A stretch of DNA of 64,000 nucleotides, taken from positions 33,435,521 to 33,499,520 of the forward strand of contig OX291544.1 in NCBI GenBank assembly GCA_946406115.1, given 5' to 3'. Shown piece by piece: positions 58,198-64,000 of the stretch. This DNA is from Apoda limacodes. Its lineage: Eukaryota > Arthropoda > Insecta > Lepidoptera > Limacodidae. Below the pieces are notes generated by a model that was given only the letters and a program-made list of their open reading frames with translations, did not search any database and was not told where the DNA came from. Numbering within the stretch: the stretch's first letter is position 1; each line of letters begins with the position of its first letter. Made by a program: the position numbers and the translations under genes.

Positions 58198-58470
58198 TTG
58201 CAACTAATTTTGAAAGCTGCATGGGGATTCGAAATGTTTGAAAGCCACATACGAGAGTTAGAACAATACCACAAAGGAACCATTGTGGTCGCGACAGCTT
58301 GTCCAAATCAAATTATAAATATTGACGGCGGCGTCGGCAGCGAGGAGGTAGGGGTCGATGAGGCCCGCGACGGTGTGACGGCTGTGACGGATGGAGACGC
58401 GACGTGCGACGGGTTGACGGGCGGGAAACTCGACGATAGTGAAGGGTGGAAAAATGAGAAAAACCTCTAG
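58198..58470 (+). other. GC-rich segment, open on both strands
   Basis: Plus frame: WGFEMFESHIRELEQYHKGT and then an Asp/Gly-rich part. Minus frame: IVEFPARQPVARRVSIRHSR, DPYLLAADAAVNIYNLIW. The GACG-rich composition opens both, so coding on either strand is unproved. No family recognised. Confidence 0.25.
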
Positions 58471-58474
58471 TTTT

Positions 58475-58878
58475 GCATATGTATGTATATGAATGCTGAG
58501 GTTAATTTAAATCCGTAAAACAGTTTTAAGAAATTAAGCGAAGAAAAAACTGTTGCACCCTCCATTTTAACCATCCACCGATTTGCTATAATAATAAATA
58601 TTAATAATAATATTATAAATAGGCAAATATTTATGCATAATTTACAATAATAAACAAAAAAATACTATAAAAAACTAAGTACTTACATAACGAATATAAA
58701 AAACTAAAACTAAATTGAATAAAATCAATCATAAAAACCTTTAAAATAAATTAAAAATAAATGTAAAAAAATAATAAAAACAAATCTTATAACATTAAAA
58801 AATATATCAGGTATGTACGTACATAGATATGAATGTATATGAATGGCTACGTTAATTGAAATCCGTCTGAATAGAGAG
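58475..58878. repeat. Direct repeat of about 50 bp around AT-rich DNA
   Basis: TATGTATATGAATGCTGAGG TTAATTTAAATCCG (58482) returns as AATGTATATGAATGGCTACG TTAATTGAAATCCG (58828). Between them only AT-rich sequence. Possibly the 3' UTR of the following LINE relic in two copies. Confidence 0.55.
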
Positions 58879-59308
58879 TTGTCCTCCCTCTACCACTTAT
58901 TGTATTGTGAAATTATTAGTTTCTTAAATGTTTTCAAGGACTGCGCTCGTTTTATGTCCAAAGGTAATGCATTCCGCAACCTAATTGCTTTTACAGTAAA
59001 TGATTGACATGGTACATTTGTGAATGGTGTGTAGGAGTTTTCAACAACAGGCTTGTAGATTCACGAAGTAAAGGAGAACCAATAAAAGTGAAACAATCTT
59101 TTAAATATACTGGTGATTTTGGATTGAACATGACGTTATAAAGAAGAAATAAGGCATGAATATCCTTGCGAAGACTAATTGGGAGCCACTTGAGCTTTGT
59201 TCGGAATTCGGATATGTGAAGATACTTTCGGAGACTAAATATAAATCTTATGCATCAGTTTTGAAGCCACTCAAGCTTATTTAGCTGTTCCTTGGTGTGA
59301 TCAAGATT
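58879..59308 (-). mobile_element. LINE (second family) 3' ORF relic, copy 1
   Basis: Minus strand: HTKEQLNKLEWL, CIRFIFSLRKYLHISEFRTK, LKWLPISLRKDIHALFLLYN and SPLLRESTSLL, the post-RT region of a Jockey/CR1-type ORF. The relic at 63470 has the same order (EEQLNKLERPQNLCIRFMFG). It abuts the truncated end of the copia element at about 59310. Confidence 0.75.
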
Positions 59309-60712
59309 TGTGCCTTCTGGCTTATTTTTAGATTATTTTTGTCTTTGTGTATTTCCATTCCTTAAAAATTTTTCATATAACCTAAATCTTTAGCATTAAA
59401 TTCAGTTTTTAACATAGTTTTTACATTATTTACATATTTTTCTACTCCCATTATTATTATATCATCAACAAACACTAGGAGCCAAATATTATCATTATAA
59501 TACAAACATACATAATTATCAACTCTTTAAATCCTATTTTCAACAAAAAATCGTTAAATCTTATGTTCCAACATTTTGGACTTTGTTTTAACCCATACAA
59601 ACTCCTATGCAACTTAAGACATTTTTTGATTTCTTTACTTTATACCCTGAGGTTTTTTAATATAAACTTCCTCATCCAGCAAGCCATTAAAAAAAGCTGT
59701 TGGAATGTCAAGCTGATGTATATTATAGTTTCTTTCTAATGATTGTGCTAAAAATAATCTAACAGTTGCTAGTCTTGCTACTGGTGAATTTTTTTACTTA
59801 CATTGCCATAGTTCTCCTCCTGAATTTGAAATCCTCTCGCAACCAGTCTTGCTTTTTTCATTCCATTCTCTTTTATAGTAAAAACCCATTTGGTGTCAAT
59901 CGCCTTCTTACCTTGTGGTAAATCAACTGATGTCCATGTGTTGAGTTTTCCAATGAATCTATTTCTTTTTGAGTTGCTTCTTCGCAGCCTTTATCTTTGA
60001 CAGCTTGTTTATATGTTTAAGGAATATTTTCAGAATCGCACAAAAGACAATATGCTGAGTATACCTCATAATCACTCAAATATTTTGGTGTTACAACCTT
60101 TCTTCCTGATGATGTTGCTTCTACGTTTTCATTTTTTTTTTCATTTTCAGATTTAACAGGTTCACCATCTTCATCAGATTCACTTTTAGATTCTATTATA
60201 GATTCTTTATTTGCACCTAACGTAGTATTATAATTTTCTTGCTCTTGATTATTTGATTCTACCATAACTTTTCTACTGTTTTTATGATTTTCTGGCTGTT
60301 TTTCTTGTGTGTTATTCTCTACACCAAATATTGTATTTTCTTCATCAAAAATAACATCAGTTGAAATTACAGTTTTTTGTTTTCCGGATTTTAAAACTTG
60401 TATCCAAATCCACAATATCCTACCATTATCATAGGTTTTGCTCTTGGTTCTATTTTGTTAGGTTTTAGTATAGTTACACACCATGCTTTGGAATCAAATA
60501 CACGCAATTTATTGAGGTTATTGTTTCCATACCACAACATTAATGGTGTCTTACCATTCAATACTCTCGTGGGGCATCTGTTCAGCTCATAACAGAACTT
60601 GATTTAGCTTCACCCCATAATTGGTTAGGTAATTTTGTTTCTGTAAATTTTGTTTTTACTCTGTCCAACAAGCTACGATTCATTCGTTCAGCTGTACCAT
60701 TTTGCTGAAGTT

Positions 60713-61055
60713 CTATCTCTTTTGATTCACAATAGTTTTTGAATGCATTTGATGTAAATTCTCCTTGTCTAGTCTTAATTTCTTTGTTTTATTTCCAAAT
60801 TGTGTTTTGATATGTTTAATGTAATTAATTATATTTTGCTCTGCGCTTGTTTTATTTTTCATTACTTTTCTCCAAATCTCCAATTTTCTTTCTTTTTCTA
60901 GTAACTCTAGGAACAAAACTTCTTCTTGTGCTCTTACCTTCAATGCAACTTTCACACCGATTGTTTGAAAATGGTAACCCTAACTGGCGTAATGCATTTC
61001 TGTTTACATGACCTAATCGTCTATGCCATAAATTCTTGTCTTCTTTTGCAATCAA
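60713..61055 (-). pseudogene. copia pre-integrase and integrase core fragments
   Basis: Two overlapping minus-strand frames. The first has WHRRLGHVNRNALRQLGLP and CESCIEGKSTRRSF, the GAG-pre-integrase His/Cys part. The second, frame-shifted, has YIKHIKTQFGNKTKKLRLDK, the integrase strand before the second catalytic aspartate/glutamate region, and continues across a frameshift into NGTAERMNRSLLDRVKTKF. Integration activity is lost. Confidence 0.85.
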
Positions 61056-61249
61056 AGATTTTCATTGCTTTTAACTTCAAGTTGCATAGTATATAAGTTG
61101 TTAAATTTATTTTCTCTTAGAATTGTTCTATTTCCTACTATTAATACACTTCTATCTTTGAAAATTACTTTTAAACATTTCTTGGTAACCAAATCAACTG
61201 ATAGTAAATTATGTGATAAATTTTCTACTATAATAGCTTCTAAGTCAGT

Positions 61250-61462
61250 TTAATATCCACATACATATGCTTCTAATATTCCTTTCTCCTTTGCAATCAC
61301 TTTTTGTCCATTAGCAAAAGTTACCACTACCGGTGGTTTTAATTCTTGAATATTAGACATAAACTTTTTAAAATTTGTAGTTACCATGTGGTTTGTTGCT
61401 CCAGAATCAAGTATAAAATAATCTCCATACGAAGTCGCTGCGGTTAAAGCAATTAATGACAT
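61250..61462 (-). pseudogene. copia protease fragment
   Basis: Minus-strand frame SLIALTAATSYGDYFILDSG then ATNHMV and VTFANGQKVIAKEKGILEA. DSGA is the aspartic protease active site that cuts the element polyprotein. The frame ends at a stop after VCGY. Upstream, the Gag zinc-knuckle region is degraded. Confidence 0.85.
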
Positions 61463-61615
61463 TTTTTCGCTCGTGCTGTTATCGTTTGGTCTTCGGTAAT
61501 TGCCACGATGTCTAAAATTTTGTCCTCTTCTATTATTATTAAATTGTGGACGTCGATATTAATAGCCATAATTATTTTGACGTGATGTTGAAGCTTCAAA
61601 TGTCATTTCATTCGT

Positions 61616-61870
61616 TTATTTATTTTTATTCTTGATTTTAATTTCTTCGTCTAAAAGTCGAGATTTGACAAATTCCACATTAATGTCAGTGTTTATTGTT
61701 TCAATTGCTTTAATGACATTTTCATAATCATCACTCAATGACAATAATAAATGACATATTTTATCTGAGACATCCATCTTTTTATCAATATTTTCCAATT
61801 CCCGAATGAGCTGATCAAATTTTTGGAAATGATCCTCCAACTTTTCATTTCTTTGTAGTTTTAATGACAA
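61616..61870 (-). pseudogene. copia Gag fragment
   Basis: 84 open codons on the minus strand: MSLKLQRNEKLEDHF, FDQLIRELENIDKKMD, DKICHLLLSLSDDYENV, KSRLLDEEIKIKNKNK. This is the conserved second half of copia-type Gag (capsid-like part that binds element RNA and assembles particles). Before and after it the frame is broken; the zinc knuckle expected just downstream is not intact. Part of the element 59309-62373. Confidence 0.85.
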
Positions 61871-62247
61871 TAATCTTTTCCTTAACGTTAACTTAGTGAA
61901 AACACTTTTCCTTTAAAAAACATTTTCTAATTTTTCAAAATATGCACTTCGCAGTAACTGAATCATGTGAACATCTTGAATTATGTGAAGATCCGTAACA
62001 CATTGTATAATTATAGTTTTTGCTTTCGCATCGTCCTTTTTTAAAGTATCGTCCTTTAGAATGTCCTAATTAACAGCATCAACTATGTGTAGTAAGTATT
62101 TGTCTTTCTTCTAACAATGCTCTGACACGGTACTTCCAAATGATAAAATTATCGCTTTTTAGTTCCAGTAAATTTTGTACTGGAAACATTTTAGGGCAAT
62201 AATTCTTCTACCTTTTCACAATTTAATATAGCCCATAGCCATTATTA

Positions 62248-62373
62248 TGAGGTAATATAAATAAATAATTCAGAGCAAAGACATATTGGTTTATTCTATT
62301 TAAAATGCAATACAGTGAGAACAACTTGACATGTACATAGCACTTTACTAAGTAACATGGATATAATCCAACA
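62248..62373 (-). repeat. Candidate copia 5' LTR with adjacent primer-binding site
   Basis: On the minus strand the segment begins TGTTGGATTATATCC and ends ATATTACCTCA (TG...CA). It holds AATAGAATAAACC (polyadenylation-like). Immediately after it lies GGCTATGGGC, similar to the GGTTATGGGC primer-binding site I know from insect copia elements, then the Gag start. Only 126 bp, with no second copy in the window to prove it. Confidence 0.45.
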
Positions 62374-63469
62374 CTTTTCTCTTCTGGTAAGCTCAGATAT
62401 ACGATATTTTATGAAACATTGTGGTCTGTTCTGTAAATAAATTAATAAATATATATAAAGAAATATCATGTTGTCTGATTTCTTTTTTTGTTGTGTTTGT
62501 AATTGTCAGGACCAGGTTTGTATGAAAGATAACATATAGGAAATCCGCGGGAACGTGCAGCTAGTTACAAATGAAAGTTAATAAAGTAAATATTTGAGCG
62601 AGCTAATAAAGGAGTCTTAACAGACAGTGAGATCCACAATCAGTGCGGAACCCTCGAACGGCAGTAAATGAATTAGCCGCGGCCGACTCGCGGAAATAAT
62701 AACCGCAAACAGAAGGGTTCCGCCACAACATTTGTGTCAACACGGCGACCCTTCTTGTTACAAGACACAATTAGATACGGTACATAGCATTGGAATATAT
62801 AGTTTTAGTTAAAAAATTAGTGGTGCACGGTATTGTGATGCTTCTGATATTTCTCAGACCATAAAACAGTTTCTGTTTTTATCAGAGCAAAGTCAGAGAA
62901 TCATTAAAATCACGAGTTCTGCGTGACAAAAGATCGAAACAGATTTGAGTGTCTTGATAGTTCCTAGTCTAATAAGTACCCTTAAAAATGCATGCTGGTA
63001 ACTTTGATGAGGGACAGATGAAACTTACACGTGACTTGTAAAGTTCTCTAGACAATACAGTGCTAGAGCTTGTTGCCGCGGCAGCAATGCGGAGCAAGTG
63101 TTACCTTGGTAGGGTAGCACATAAGCTCGTTAAATTTCTATGAAATTTGTGAGCGTTATGGCGGGATTAGAAGCAATTTAGCGCACGGAGATTGGAAATT
63201 GACCGCATATGGCGTCGCGCCGAGCACCCCGGCAGCCGAAGGGTTTCGATACGCTTCGATGGCTTTGCTTTAAAATTACTTATTGTTAATGGATTAGTAA
63301 TATATTTTGTTATTGTGGAAATAAATTACATTCTTTCATGAACATACATACAGATATATAAACATACATAATACATTCATACATATACCACACTATTTTG
63401 AGGATAGTTTAGTAAACCAGAGTATTATAGCAAGACAAGTAATTATGAATTTGACTTTAATTTGAATTT
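62374..63469. other. Spacer with GC-rich pockets and inverted words
   Basis: 62620-62760 contains GCGGAACCCTCGAACGG and GAAGGGTTCCGCC as near-inverted words. 63060-63260 is mixed GC. 62545-62575 (AATCCGCGGGAACGTGCAGC) looks like a dispersed repeat end. ACATA-rich microsatellite at 63338-63392. No gene. Confidence 0.35.
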
Positions 63470-64000
63470 TAACTTGTATTTTAAAAGTGTCGGTGGATTG
63501 TGATCGCCTGATGGAAAGAGGTAGTATTCCATACTTTAATAGCATAAACAGTAAAAGATAAACTATAAAAATAGGTACTATGACTAAGTGTTCTTAAAAT
63601 ATGACTAGTAGAGGAGCGAAGAGTAAGAGTAGAAGAGCTTATAAACTGGAATCGCTCGTTTACGTAGGTCGGGGTTAATGGATTGATATGAATGATGATA
63701 CAGAAGACTAAGATCATGAGCCTTCCAGCGAAGCCAATTGAGTTTAGTGCGAAATTTATAAATGTGGTCATATTTGCAGAGTCCAAACATAAACCGAATA
63801 CAAAGATTTTGAGGCCTCTCAAGTTTGTTAAGTTGCTCCTCTGTGAGATTAGTACAGCAAGCGTCAGCATAATCGAGGACAGGAAGGAGCAAAGATTGTG
63901 CAAGTGAAATTTTAGTAGGAACCGGTAGAAGATTACATAGATGTCGCAGAGATCCAACTGAGGTAAAACATTTCCTGCTAATTTGTGGAATCCAAGTTAA
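63470..64000 (-). mobile_element. LINE (second family) 3' ORF relic, copy 2, running off the window
   Basis: Minus strand frame 63605-63892: LLLPVLDYADACCTNLTEEQ, LNKLERPQNLCIRFMFGLCK, YDHIYKFRTKLNWLRWKAHD. An overlapping frame continues with INPLTPTYVNERFQFISSST, LRSSTSHILRTLSHSTYFYS and AIKVWNTTSF. This is the conserved C-terminal domain after the RT in Jockey/CR1-type ORFs. One frameshift near 63680. It goes on beyond position 64000. Confidence 0.85.

Larger units (their letters stand above)
59309..62247 (-). mobile_element. Ty1/copia retrotransposon internal region, decayed and 3'-truncated
   Basis: Read on the minus strand in order: Gag start MFPVQNLLELKSDNFIIWKY (about 62190); Gag RNEKLEDHFQKFDQLIREL (61616-61870); protease FILDSGATNHMV (near 61420); pre-integrase WHRRLGHVNRNALRQL with CESC (about 61030-60950); integrase core NGTAERMNRSLL (about 60690) and VFDSKAWC; a Glu/Lys-rich linker (60017-60400); reverse transcriptase KAIDTKWVFTIKENG, LDIPTAFFNG and FVDDIIIMG (about 59440). 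Gene order protease-integrase-RT marks copia rather than gypsy. Several stops and frameshifts; the RNase H and 3' LTR are missing, cut at the LINE relic. Confidence 0.9.

Noticed and set aside
62248..62373. Complete copia element in the window
   Set aside because: No second LTR copy was found and the RT is cut at the LINE relic near 59.3 kb.

Overview
The window looks like nuclear DNA of a moth or butterfly (Lepidoptera). It is AT-rich with scattered CpG-rich pockets. The same LINE 3' tail recurs many times (in sense: ...GTTGCAAGCGTCCATAGG... / ...TTTGCCACCTTAGTGG... then poly-A), and several short dispersed repeats are ones I know from lepidopteran genomes. There is no operon-like coding. 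I recognise no intact host gene. What can be read is a graveyard of transposable elements separated by unique-looking AT-rich DNA, so this is probably intergenic DNA or the inside of a very large intron.

Layout. 0.6-2.7 kb: a broken Crypton tyrosine-recombinase fragment next to an antisense LINE fragment. 4.27-7.37 kb: the best preserved element, a non-LTR retrotransposon of the CR1/Jockey group whose endonuclease + reverse transcriptase ORF (988 codons) is cut by one in-frame TAA. 7.8-11.4 kb: dispersed repeats and LINE tails. 11.43-18.03 kb: the most unusual object, a 49-bp tandem array followed by a giant palindrome. Its two arms of about 2.8 kb are nearly identical inverted copies of a decayed Polinton/Maverick (adintovirus-like) protein-primed DNA polymerase B gene, separated by a 321-bp asymmetric loop that is itself a diverged piece of the same gene. 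19.2-19.7 kb: a possible two-exon small gene. 20-24 kb: a tRNA-derived SINE, a second reverse-transcriptase relic, another 49-bp satellite, and a diverged 1.1-kb retroposon tail repeated at 45.3 kb. 27.3-27.8 kb: a LINE insertion with a 5' inversion (twin priming). 29-41 kb: two copies of a 0.2-kb mobile-looking repeat (the other copy is at 9.4 kb), minisatellites, a Jockey-like RT relic and LINE tails. 43-52 kb: a second SINE, an unexplained 74-codon open frame, a 140-bp GC-rich minisatellite, a 5S-rRNA-like segment and a rearranged LINE copy. 55 kb: a LINE tail lodged inside a 40-bp tandem array. 57.4-64 kb: the N-terminal end of another Crypton, a Ty1/copia element in antisense with a candidate 5' LTR and primer-binding site but no 3' end, and two 3' relics of a second LINE family.

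The elements do not cooperate as a pathway. Their relation is mutual insertion and shared machinery: the short LINE tails are products of the same family as the 4.3-kb element, the SINEs presumably used some LINE for retroposition, and the Polinton palindrome could, if transcribed, fold into a very long hairpin RNA. All functional statements about host exons are tentative. The element assignments rest on protein motifs I can read and on family knowledge, without a database search.
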